Below are positions 7,153 through 14,448 of a stretch of 23,103 nt of DNA, one piece after another. The notes below the pieces were generated by a model that was not told the origin of the DNA, made no database searches, and saw only the letters and a program-made list of their open reading frames with translations. Every line of letters starts with the position of its first letter. Positions within the stretch are counted from its first letter, which is position 1. Made by a program: the position numbers and the translations under genes. Source of the DNA: CAIZGX01 sp044374295. Lineage in GTDB: Bacteria > Bacteroidota > Bacteroidia > Flavobacteriales_D > Sanyastnellaceae. Location of the stretch: the NCBI GenBank assembly GCA_044374295.1, contig JBILOU010000031.1, positions 1 to 23,103 on the forward strand, given 5' to 3'.

Positions 7153-8697
7153 ATGAGCAATTCTATGGATATGTCAGATGTTCTGATCAAATTGGGAATT
7201 CAAGCGGAAAACCTTGGAACCAGCACAGGACAAAACTTTTTCTCGAACGGAGATTTAATCACGTCGTATTCTCCGGTAGATGGAGAAGAGATCGCGAAGG
7301 TGCAAACCACAACGAAAGAAGATTATGAGAAGGTGGTGACTACTGCCTTGGAAGCATACAAGACATGGCGTTTAATGCCCGCTCCAAAGCGTGGCGAAAT
7401 TGTTCGTCAATTTGGAAATCGCCTTCGCGATTACAAGCAAGAGCTTGGCATGTTGGTGAGTTATGAAATGGGAAAAAGCTTGCAAGAAGGTTTGGGTGAA
7501 GTGCAAGAGATGATTGACATCTGTGACTTCGCAGTTGGATTGTCTCGTCAGCTTTATGGTTTAACTATGCACAGTGAACGTCCAGGTCACCGCATGTATG
7601 AGCAATGGCATCCCCTTGGTGTTGTTGGAATTATTTCAGCATTCAACTTCCCGGTTGCAGTATGGGCTTGGAACAGCGCATTGGCTTGGATTTGCGGAGA
7701 CGTTTGTATTTGGAAAGGATCTGAGAAGGCGCCACTTTGCGCAATCGCTTGTCAAAATATCTGGAACGAAATTGCTGCAGAGAATCACCTTCCGGAAGGA
7801 ATATCAGCCATCGTTTCTGGCGATGTGAAAGTAGGAGAGATGATGACAGTTGACAATCGCATTCCATTGATCTCTGCAACAGGAAGCACCCGTATGGGCC
7901 GCATTGTTGGAGCGAAAGTGGCAGAGCGTTTTGGAAAGTCGTTGTTAGAGTTGGGCGGAAACAATGCAATTATTGTGACTGAAAATGCCGATTTGAAGAT
8001 GACCATCATTGGAGCGGTGTTCGGTGCAGTGGGAACTGCCGGACAACGTTGCACTTCAACACGTCGCTTAATCATCCACGAAAGTGTTTACAACGAAGTG
8101 AAAGAGAAGTTGGTCGCTGCTTACGGACAGATTCGCATTGGAAATCCACTGGATTCAAACAACCACGTGGGTCCGTTGATCGACACGATGGCGGTTGACA
8201 CCTATTTGAAAGCTATTGAAAAAGCGAAGTCGGAAGGCGCGAACTTCATTGTTGAAGGTGGCGTTGTAACTGGAGAAGGCTATGAGAGCGGATGTTACGT
8301 GAAGCCATGTATTGCTGAAGTGAAAGACAGCAGTTTGGAAATTGTTCAACACGAAACGTTTGCTCCGATTTTATACATCATGAAGTACAAGGAATTGGAC
8401 GAGGCCATTGCTATGCAAAACGGCGTTGTTCAAGGATTGTCGAGTGCTATCATGACAACTAACATGCGTGAAGCAGAGCGCTTCTTAAGTTGCGAAGGTT
8501 CAGACTGTGGTATTGCAAATGTGAACATCGGAACCAGCGGTGCTGAGATTGGTGGCGCGTTCGGAGGAGAGAAGGAGACCGGTGGCGGACGCGAGAGCGG
8601 ATCTGATGCGTGGAGAAATTACATGCGCAGACAAACCAACACCATTAACTATTCTACTTCGTTGCCATTGGCACAAGGAATTAAATTCGATTTATAA
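7153..8697 (+). CDS. ALDH7-family aldehyde dehydrogenase (alpha-aminoadipic semialdehyde / piperideine-6-carboxylate type)
   Basis: A cytoplasmic NAD(P)-dependent enzyme oxidising an aldehyde to the acid. The 514-aa length and the motifs HPLGVVGIISAFNFPVAVWAWN, LLELGGNNA (general base Glu266) and GTAGQRCTSTRRL (nucleophile Cys300) place it in the ALDH7/AmaB group. Family members oxidise alpha-aminoadipate semialdehyde in lysine breakdown, but no other lysine-pathway gene is visible here, so the substrate is inferred. ATG 7153 was preferred to 7105 because a TACCTTTG promoter box lies between them and because MSNSMDMSDVLIKLGI fits the family N-terminus. The stop overlaps the next gene's start (TAATG), implying translational coupling. 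Confidence 0.93.
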   Translation: MSNSMDMSDVLIKLGIQAENLGTSTGQNFFSNGDLITSYSPVDGEEIAKVQTTTKEDYEKVVTTALEAYKTWRLMPAPKRGEIVRQFGNRLRDYKQELGMLVSYEMGKSLQEGLGEVQEMIDICDFAVGLSRQLYGLTMHSERPGHRMYEQWHPLGVVGIISAFNFPVAVWAWNSALAWICGDVCIWKGSEKAPLCAIACQNIWNEIAAENHLPEGISAIVSGDVKVGEMMTVDNRIPLISATGSTRMGRIVGAKVAERFGKSLLELGGNNAIIVTENADLKMTIIGAVFGAVGTAGQRCTSTRRLIIHESVYNEVKEKLVAAYGQIRIGNPLDSNNHVGPLIDTMAVDTYLKAIEKAKSEGANFIVEGGVVTGEGYESGCYVKPCIAEVKDSSLEIVQHETFAPILYIMKYKELDEAIAMQNGVVQGLSSAIMTTNMREAERFLSCEGSDCGIANVNIGTSGAEIGGAFGGEKETGGGRESGSDAWRNYMRRQTNTINYSTSLPLAQGIKFDL

Positions 8698-9881
8698 TGA
8701 AGGCTTGGATGCTCTTGTTTTTCGCTGCTTTCAGCGGAACTGTTTTTTCGCAATCGCATCTGATTGTGTTCAAAGTTGAAGACAAAGGTATCCCCTGCCG
8801 AATAGATCTGCTCAGTGAATCGCGATTGGAAATTGTGAATGGAGTAGAGCGTATTCCAATTGATATTAAATGGGGAAAAGACTCGACGTTTACGTCGAGT
8901 CTTCCTCTTTTCAACACGTACTTCGAAGGGAAGAAAGAGAAGGGTATTGTCACGGGTGAGTGGGTAGATCCAACGCGCACGGGCGATTACCGCATTCCTT
9001 TTCAAATCGTGAACAACAAGATTCGTGAATTCGACACGAAGGTTCATGTACCTGTTCATGCGAAGTACAAAATAGTTTTTGAAGACGATACGGTTCCGGC
9101 CATTTTAGATATGGCTGCTGTGCGAGAAGAGTTCGTGGTTTATGGAACGGTATTGACTGAAACCGGCGATTACCGTTATCTTCAGGGGGAGCCGTTTGAG
9201 AATAATCGCTTTTATTTATCGGCTTTCGATGGAACACATTTGTTCTATCTAGCCGGTCAGTTAATAGACAACGAGATTCAAGGAATCTTCATGAGTGGAA
9301 AGCATTATTCGGCGAAGTTCACTGGTGAGGTCGATGATAATTTCGAATTGCGTAAGGCCGATGAGTTGACGTGGATGAAGAATCCGAAGGAAACGTTGCG
9401 TTTGAAATTGAATGCAGATGCAAAGACGGAACGTTCATTCGGTGAGGAAGATTGGAAGGGGAAAGTGACTTTGGTTCAGATCATGGGAACGTGGTGTCCC
9501 AATTGCACTGATGAATCTCGATTCGTAAAGTCGATGTATGAAAAGTATCATACGCAAGGATTGGAAGTTGTTCCGGTTTCATTCGAACGAGGAACCGACA
9601 AGCAAGTGGCGTTTACACGCATTAATTCTCAAGCCAAGCAAATGGCCTTGCCTTATCCTGTCTATCTCGGTAGTGGGGCTGATTCGCCGCAGAAGGCTGC
9701 AGCTTTGGTTTTCGAACAGTTAAATCACGTAATGTCTTTTCCAACATTAATCTTAATTGGAAAAGATGGAAAGGTGAAGAAAGTATGGACAGGGTTTTAT
9801 GGTCCGGGAACGGGAGTGCACTATGCAGAACATACTGCTGAGATTGAGGATGCGGTTTTAAGATTGCTTCGCAAAGATTGA
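8697..9881 (+). CDS. TlpA-like secreted thioredoxin-fold protein
   Basis: A 394-aa exported protein. A signal peptide (MKAWMLLFFAAFSGTVFSQ) precedes a beta-rich N-terminal region of about 220 residues that I do not recognise beyond similarity in layout to other Bacteroidota TlpA-family proteins. A TlpA/AhpC-like thioredoxin domain occupies about 245-394. The redox motif is GTWCPNC (Trp266, Cys267, Cys270) and the cis-proline motif is SFPTLILIG. It probably reduces or exchanges disulfides in the periplasm or cell envelope; partners are unknown. It is coupled to the dehydrogenase gene by a TAATG overlap. The last residues (LLRKD) are encoded inside hairpin array 2, and a perfect palindrome lies within the coding region at 8878-8903. 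Confidence 0.9.
   Translation: MKAWMLLFFAAFSGTVFSQSHLIVFKVEDKGIPCRIDLLSESRLEIVNGVERIPIDIKWGKDSTFTSSLPLFNTYFEGKKEKGIVTGEWVDPTRTGDYRIPFQIVNNKIREFDTKVHVPVHAKYKIVFEDDTVPAILDMAAVREEFVVYGTVLTETGDYRYLQGEPFENNRFYLSAFDGTHLFYLAGQLIDNEIQGIFMSGKHYSAKFTGEVDDNFELRKADELTWMKNPKETLRLKLNADAKTERSFGEEDWKGKVTLVQIMGTWCPNCTDESRFVKSMYEKYHTQGLEVVPVSFERGTDKQVAFTRINSQAKQMALPYPVYLGSGADSPQKAAALVFEQLNHVMSFPTLILIGKDGKVKKVWTGFYGPGTGVHYAEHTAEIEDAVLRLLRKD
8878..8903. repeat. Perfect intragenic palindrome
   Basis: AAGACTCGACGT and its exact complement ACGTCGAGTCTT are separated by TT, giving an 11-12-bp stem in the middle of the TlpA-like coding region (encoding about KDSTFTSSL). This is far longer than the mini-hairpins in the two arrays. 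It would form a strong RNA or DNA hairpin. Confidence 0.85.
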
Positions 9882-9996
9882 TAAATCAAAGATTGTTACA
9901 CAAAGATTGCTTCGCAAAGGAGAAGACTTTTACGGAGTAAATCTTTCGAAGAATCTTACGGAGTATCTTATGAAATATCTTCCTAATCCTGGATTA
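9861..9996. repeat. Tandem mini-hairpin array 2 between convergent genes
   Basis: A run of short inverted repeats joins the 3' ends of the TlpA-like and GH16 genes. Clear units are TTGC-TTC-GCAA (9864-9874 and again 9907-9917), GATT-GATA-AATC (9876-9887), TTGT-TAC-ACAA (9893-9903), TTAC-GGA-GTAA (9930-9940), TCTT-TCG-AAGA (9942-9952), weaker 3-bp stems at 9957-9965 and 9969-9977, and TAATC-CTG-GATTA (9984-9996). The left part repeats AAAGATTG at about 14-15 bp, with a 16-bp exact repeat at 9861-9876 and 9904-9919; the right part repeats TCTT at 12 bp. Stems are weaker than in array 1 but the design is the same. It may also act as a bidirectional end signal for the two genes. Confidence 0.7.
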
Positions 9997-11008
9997 AGAA
10001 AAGCTTTTTTAACGCTTGACCTTGAGGATTGGTGCATTCCACGAAGTACATGCCGTTGGTCCAGTCGGAACAAGAAATGTGGGTGGTGCGATCTTGAGAA
10101 GATTCTGAGTAAATAAGTCTTCCGTCTAAAGCGAAAATCTTACACGTAAATGTGGGTGAAAGAAATGGGTTCTCAACGTTGAATACGTTGTTAGCCGGAT
10201 TCGGATAGCAATTGATTTCTTGAGTGGTTTCTTCTTCTACGCCAACGGTATTTTGTTGGTATACGCGAATGTAATCAACGGTCATTTCAGCGGGGAAGGT
10301 TGTGCTGGCATTTGGACTTCCAGGCCAGTTTCCACCAACTGCAACGTTTAGAATGAAGAAAAATTCGTTGTGAAATTCCTCGGTTCCAGCTACGTTGTTT
10401 AAAATGTTTTTTGTGTAGTAGATATTTCCATCTACATAAAAACGGATAGAAGATGGATTCCAAATGATTGAATAGACATGGTATTCTTCAACGTCGGTGT
10501 AATACTGAGCGCCTTGGTATACATGTCCGTTGTTGTTGTAGTGAACGGTGCCGTTAACATAGGCGTTGTTGTTCACGTGTTCCATGATGTCAATTTCGCC
10601 ACATTGCGGCCAGCTAACTTCATCGATGTTTTGTCCTAGCATCCAGAACGCAGGCCATAGGCCTTGTCCAGCAGGCGCCTTCAAACGAGCTTCTACTTTT
10701 CCGTATTGAAAAAAGAACTTGTCTTTGGTTATTAATCTGGCTGAAGAATAGTTACTGGTGTTAATGACTTGCTCTTTGGCAAGAATATGAAGTTCGCTAT
10801 TGCTAACGAAGCTGTTGTTTGTACTGGCGGTGTAGTATTGAAGTTCGTTGTTTCCCCAACCCCAATTTCCTGTGCCCAGTTCGTGTGTCCATTTGGTATT
10901 GTCAATGGTTGTTCCATTGAACTCATCGGACCAGATGAGATTCCATGTTTGCCCTTGCGCGTGGCCGAAGCCACACGCAAAGACGAACAGTAGAAGTTTG
11001 CTTTTCAT
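9983..11008 (-). CDS. Secreted GH16 beta-glucanase (laminarinase/licheninase-like) with T9SS tag
   Basis: An endo-acting beta-glucan hydrolase of 341 aa exported by the type IX system. After a signal peptide (about 1-19) the GH16 domain (about 22-255) starts at WNLIWSDEFNG and contains the catalytic signature GEIDIMEH, with Glu138 as nucleophile, Asp140 and Glu143 as acid/base. LWPAFWMLG, VNGTVHYN and ADVIRVYQ-like ending (VDYIRVYQ) are also typical. This family motif is that of bacterial beta-1,3- and mixed-linkage glucanases; exact linkage is not decidable by eye. The C-terminal T9SS sorting domain is at about 262-341 (CYPNPANNVF, WTNGMYFVE). The gene is coupled to the upstream multi-module gene by TAATG, so enzyme and putative binding protein are made together. 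Its last residues and stop (CAGGATTAG) fall in array 2. Confidence 0.94.
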   Translation of the reverse strand: MKSKLLLFVFACGFGHAQGQTWNLIWSDEFNGTTIDNTKWTHELGTGNWGWGNNELQYYTASTNNSFVSNSELHILAKEQVINTSNYSSARLITKDKFFFQYGKVEARLKAPAGQGLWPAFWMLGQNIDEVSWPQCGEIDIMEHVNNNAYVNGTVHYNNNGHVYQGAQYYTDVEEYHVYSIIWNPSSIRFYVDGNIYYTKNILNNVAGTEEFHNEFFFILNVAVGGNWPGSPNASTTFPAEMTVDYIRVYQQNTVGVEEETTQEINCYPNPANNVFNVENPFLSPTFTCKIFALDGRLIYSESSQDRTTHISCSDWTNGMYFVECTNPQGQALKKLFLIQD

Positions 11009-14000
11009 TACTTGATAATAACGGTCTCGCGAACGCTATTGTAGTTGTTAGAAACTCTGATTTGGTAAGCACCTTTTGCAAGGTTTTCCAAATTGATATC
11101 TGTGTTGTTTTGGAACATTTTCATGTTTTGAACTTTTCTTCCAGATAGATCGAATACTTCGATGTTGTATGGAAGAGCCATGTTACTGTTGATACGAATG
11201 TTTCCGTTTGAAGGGTTAGGATAAACAGAGATTGTGCTTGAATTTTCGTTTACGAAATCAGGACACAATGTGCAGCTTTCCCAACATACAGCTGCAAGAG
11301 TTTCAGCATCGGTAACTGTAATAACACGATTGGTAAATCCATCAGTTGTAATAGTACAAGTTGAACCTTCAACCATTGACTCTTGTCCAGCCCAGTTGTC
11401 ATATGCGAATTTGTATTCGTATGTACCAGGAGTTAATGCAATAGTTAATTCCCAAACGTTATCTCCATCAACGTCAGACATTGGAGCACATCCGCCGCAC
11501 CAGTTGTTGAAAGTACCGTTGATTTCTGGAGTTGTGAATCCAAGACCAGTTTCGTATTGCATGTCTACTTGGAAAGTAACATCTACAGGCGTTGCAACGC
11601 TTCCGCAATCTACGCAGCTAGCCCAACATACAACAGGAAGTACGATATCGTTAGCGATAACCAAAGAACGGTTTGTGAATCCACCGTTTGTTACGGTACA
11701 AACATCGCCAGGAGTTAATTGCTCAGAACCAGCCCAAGCATCGTAAGCGTATTTGAATTCATAAGTACCTGCAGCAAGTTGTGTAGTTCCTTCCCAGATA
11801 TTATCTCCGTCAACATCAGTCATAGTGAAACATCCACCACACCAGTTGTTGAATGTTCCGTTTACTTCTGGAGTTGTGAATCCAGATACGTTTTGCATAT
11901 CTACTTGGAATGTTACGTTGTACGTAACAGGAGCTTGCTCGCAGCTTGTGCAGCTAGCCCAACAAACAATAGGAAGCGTTGCATCTGCATTTACGTTCAA
12001 TACACGATTGGTGAAACCAAAGTTTGTTGTTGTACAAGAGCTGCCTTCTGTAAGATTCTCTTGACCACCCCAAGCATCGTAGGCGTATTTGAATTCGTAA
12101 GAACCAGCAGAAAGAGGAATAGTTAGCTCCCAAATGTTGTCACCGTTTACATCGGTCATTGGCGCACAACCACCGCACCATCCGTTGAATGTTCCATTTA
12201 CTTCAGGAGTAGTGAATCCTGTAACGTTTTGCATATCTACTTGGAAGGTAACGTTATAGGTGTTTGCGTAAGTACAAGAACCGTCGTCGTCAGTAGCAGC
12301 AGCGTTGTAGTTCAAAGCTGTTGGATCTGTGCAACCTGTGATAGAAACTGGTGTGAAACAGTTCAATTCAATGTTGTCTATTAACAAAGTACCACCAGCA
12401 CCAAGGAATGCGCCTGCAGCCATATTGAAGTGCATGCGGAACAAAGACGCTGCTGTTACACCATTGAATGTGTAAGAGTAGTGTGTCCAAGTGTTTTCGT
12501 TGATACCAGCGTTTTGAATGTCGAAAGTGTTGGTTACACCAGTACCTGGGAATTCAGTTTGAAGGTGTAATGCAGTTCCAACAAGTGCTCCAACAGATTT
12601 AACGTCGAATTCAAGTTGTACGGTTGTGTTTCCGTTGTAGTTAACGGTGTTGTTTAAGTATTGGAAGATGTAGGCTTTTCCGATAGCTGTTGAAGTATTT
12701 GAACCGCTAACACGCAATGCGCCTGTAGCATCCCAAGTCATACTTGCTTCTGGAAGTGTAGCGTCAGCTAAAGCAGTCCAAGAAGACAAAGAACCCGCAT
12801 CGTCGAATGCAACAGTTAAGATGTCGCATGGATCTGGAGTAACTCCGTTACAAGAAGAGCATTGTCCGTATGTATCGTTGGTTGTTGTTCCAACTACAAT
12901 TTGTCTGTTTGCATAGGTAGCGCCATCTGTAACTGGAGCACAAGTACCGCCGTTTTGAACATCGTCTACAAGGTTTTCTTGAGAAGCCCAGTTGTCAACC
13001 ATGTACTTGTATTCAACGTTACCAGCAGCAAGGTTTACAGTCACACTGTAGATTCCGTCTGCGTTAGCATCGGTAAGGATGTTGTAAGTATCTGCACCGC
13101 ACCATCCGCACCATGGACCTGTGATGTACACATTAGTGAAAGGATCTGTACAGTTCATGTCAACGTAGAAGTTTGTCGCGAACAAGCAAGAACCGTCATC
13201 TGTTCCAGCAGCTGGATTGTAGTTAACAGCGCTCATGCTTGTACAACCCGGAGTAGAGTTCACCGTGCACGCAGTGCAACTTTCCCAACAAACAGCTGGT
13301 AGTGTTGTGTTTTCCGAGACAGATAAAGTACGATTAGTAAATCCACCTGTGGTTACGGTGCAAGAAGAACCTGGAGTAAGTGACTCCTGACCAGTCCATG
13401 AATCGTAAGCGAATTTGTATTCGTAGTTTCCAGCTGGGATGTTCACAGTAACTTCCCAAATTCCATCCATATTCGCGTCGCTCATTGCGTTGCAGTTTCC
13501 GCACCATCCGTTGAATGTTCCGTTTACTTCAGGAGTTGTAAATCCGGTAACGTTTTGCATGTCAAGTTGGAAGGTCACGCTATAGTTAGCAGGTTGAATG
13601 TTACAAGCTGTGCAGCTTCCCCAACATACAGCAGGCAAAGTGGCAGCAGCAGAAACGTTTACTACGCGATTGGTGTAAGGACCAGTTGTCATGGTGCAAG
13701 TAGAACCAGCCGTTAGATTTTCTTGTCCATTCCAGTTGTCGTATGCGAATTTGTATTCATAACTTCCAGTTGGAAGAGAAAGAGTTGTTTCCCAAATTCC
13801 ATCTGCGTTTGCATCGGTTAGTGGGTGACAGTTACCGCACCATCCGTCGAAAGATCCGTTCACTGTTGGAGTAGTGAATCCAGTTACGGCATTCATATCT
13901 ACTTGAAAAGTTACAGGATAGCTTGGAGGCGCTTGGTTACAAGCCGAACAAGAGGCGAAACATACGGTAGGAAGGGTTGCATCTGCTCCAACAGTAATCA

Positions 14001-14316
14001 CGCGATTGGTGAAACCACCAGTAGTTAGCGTGCAAGAACCGCCTGGCGCTAGGATTTCCCAGTTTGCTCCAGAGTTTGCTGTGAACTTGTATTCGTAAGT
14101 TCCTGCGGCAAGAGGAATAGTAATTTCCCAAATACCATCGGCATTGGTATCTGACATGGGTGCGCAAACACCGCACCATCCGTTGAAATTTCCGTTCAAT
14201 GAAACGTTAGAGAGTCCACTGCCGTTCATGTCAACGCGGAACGTTACATTGAATGCATAAGCGCTCGATAACATTCCAAGGGAAACGATAAAAGAAGCAA
14301 GTAATTTTTTAAACAT
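11008..14316 (-). CDS. Multi-module surface protein: seven six-Cys CBM48-like modules, jelly-roll domain, T9SS tag
   Basis: A 1102-aa secreted protein. The signal peptide (1-21) is followed by modules of about 110 aa starting near 22, 131, 243, 382, 684, 797 and 909. Each has VTFQVDM, VNGTFNGWCGxC, a DxNxDG loop, WExT, AGxYEYKFAYDxW, SSCT, TNR and CWxSCxxC. The strand pattern and FNGW / YEYKF motifs resemble the AMPK/CBM48 glycogen-binding fold, but the six cysteines are extra. Module 4 is a divergent form (GPWCGWCGADTYN). A jelly-roll region (about 492-655) resembles CBM4/9-type domains, and two CTxxxAxNYNxxxxxDDGSC linkers flank it. The T9SS domain is at about 1021-1102. It is coupled to the GH16 gene, so I infer a role in holding beta-glucan near the enzyme. 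The promoter with a shared spacer element lies at 14337-14368. Confidence 0.88.
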   Translation of the reverse strand: MFKKLLASFIVSLGMLSSAYAFNVTFRVDMNGSGLSNVSLNGNFNGWCGVCAPMSDTNADGIWEITIPLAAGTYEYKFTANSGANWEILAPGGSCTLTTGGFTNRVITVGADATLPTVCFASCSACNQAPPSYPVTFQVDMNAVTGFTTPTVNGSFDGWCGNCHPLTDANADGIWETTLSLPTGSYEYKFAYDNWNGQENLTAGSTCTMTTGPYTNRVVNVSAAATLPAVCWGSCTACNIQPANYSVTFQLDMQNVTGFTTPEVNGTFNGWCGNCNAMSDANMDGIWEVTVNIPAGNYEYKFAYDSWTGQESLTPGSSCTVTTGGFTNRTLSVSENTTLPAVCWESCTACTVNSTPGCTSMSAVNYNPAAGTDDGSCLFATNFYVDMNCTDPFTNVYITGPWCGWCGADTYNILTDANADGIYSVTVNLAAGNVEYKYMVDNWASQENLVDDVQNGGTCAPVTDGATYANRQIVVGTTTNDTYGQCSSCNGVTPDPCDILTVAFDDAGSLSSWTALADATLPEASMTWDATGALRVSGSNTSTAIGKAYIFQYLNNTVNYNGNTTVQLEFDVKSVGALVGTALHLQTEFPGTGVTNTFDIQNAGINENTWTHYSYTFNGVTAASLFRMHFNMAAGAFLGAGGTLLIDNIELNCFTPVSITGCTDPTALNYNAAATDDDGSCTYANTYNVTFQVDMQNVTGFTTPEVNGTFNGWCGGCAPMTDVNGDNIWELTIPLSAGSYEFKYAYDAWGGQENLTEGSSCTTTNFGFTNRVLNVNADATLPIVCWASCTSCEQAPVTYNVTFQVDMQNVSGFTTPEVNGTFNNWCGGCFTMTDVDGDNIWEGTTQLAAGTYEFKYAYDAWAGSEQLTPGDVCTVTNGGFTNRSLVIANDIVLPVVCWASCVDCGSVATPVDVTFQVDMQYETGLGFTTPEINGTFNNWCGGCAPMSDVDGDNVWELTIALTPGTYEYKFAYDNWAGQESMVEGSTCTITTDGFTNRVITVTDAETLAAVCWESCTLCPDFVNENSSTISVYPNPSNGNIRINSNMALPYNIEVFDLSGRKVQNMKMFQNNTDINLENLAKGAYQIRVSNNYNSVRETVIIK

Positions 14317-14336
14317 AAGTTTGATTTTAAGTTGTG

Positions 14337-14368
14337 CTAATATAGACTAATTGTTGCTTTTACAAAAA
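14337..14368 (-). promoter_or_regulatory. Promoter B with conserved spacer element
   Basis: Read on the minus strand: TTTTTG (14363-14368), an 18-bp spacer, then TATATTAG (14337-14344), 20 bases before ATG 14316. The spacer carries ACAATT (14349-14354) at spacer positions 9-14, exactly as in promoters A (17793-17824) and C (19639-19670). Confidence 0.72.
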
Positions 14369-14383
14369 GCATTTCAAAAAGAA

Positions 14384-14401
14384 AGAGGGCCGAAGCCCTC
14401 T
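14384..14401 (-). terminator. Intrinsic terminator after the 1104-aa protein gene
   Basis: Minus strand: AGAGGGC-TTCG-GCCCTCT, a 7-bp GC-rich stem with a UUCG loop, followed by TTCTTTTTG. It ends the gene whose stop is at 14449. On the plus strand it is followed by AACTTTTTT, but no plus gene ends here. It sits directly ahead of promoter B, separating the two large genes into distinct transcripts. Confidence 0.8.
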
Positions 14402-14448
14402 AACTTTTTTAAACTAAAGTGTTTTATATACTTAAGTGATTGAATGAA

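Noticed and set aside
9907..10116. 69-aa open frame on the plus strand after the TlpA-like gene
   Set aside because: It begins in hairpin array 2 and runs antisense to the GH16 3' end; no domain or plausible start region.
11234..13302. Several open frames of 67-170 aa on the plus strand opposite the multi-module genes
   Set aside because: They recur with the module period and are antisense shadows of the repeated coding sequence, with no start signals or recognisable domains.
11008..14316. Ice-binding or alpha-glucan (starch/glycogen) binding protein
   Set aside because: No ice-binding repeat is present, and although the modules look like CBM48, coupling to a GH16 beta-glucanase makes a beta-glucan ligand more likely; the alpha-glucan option is not fully excluded.
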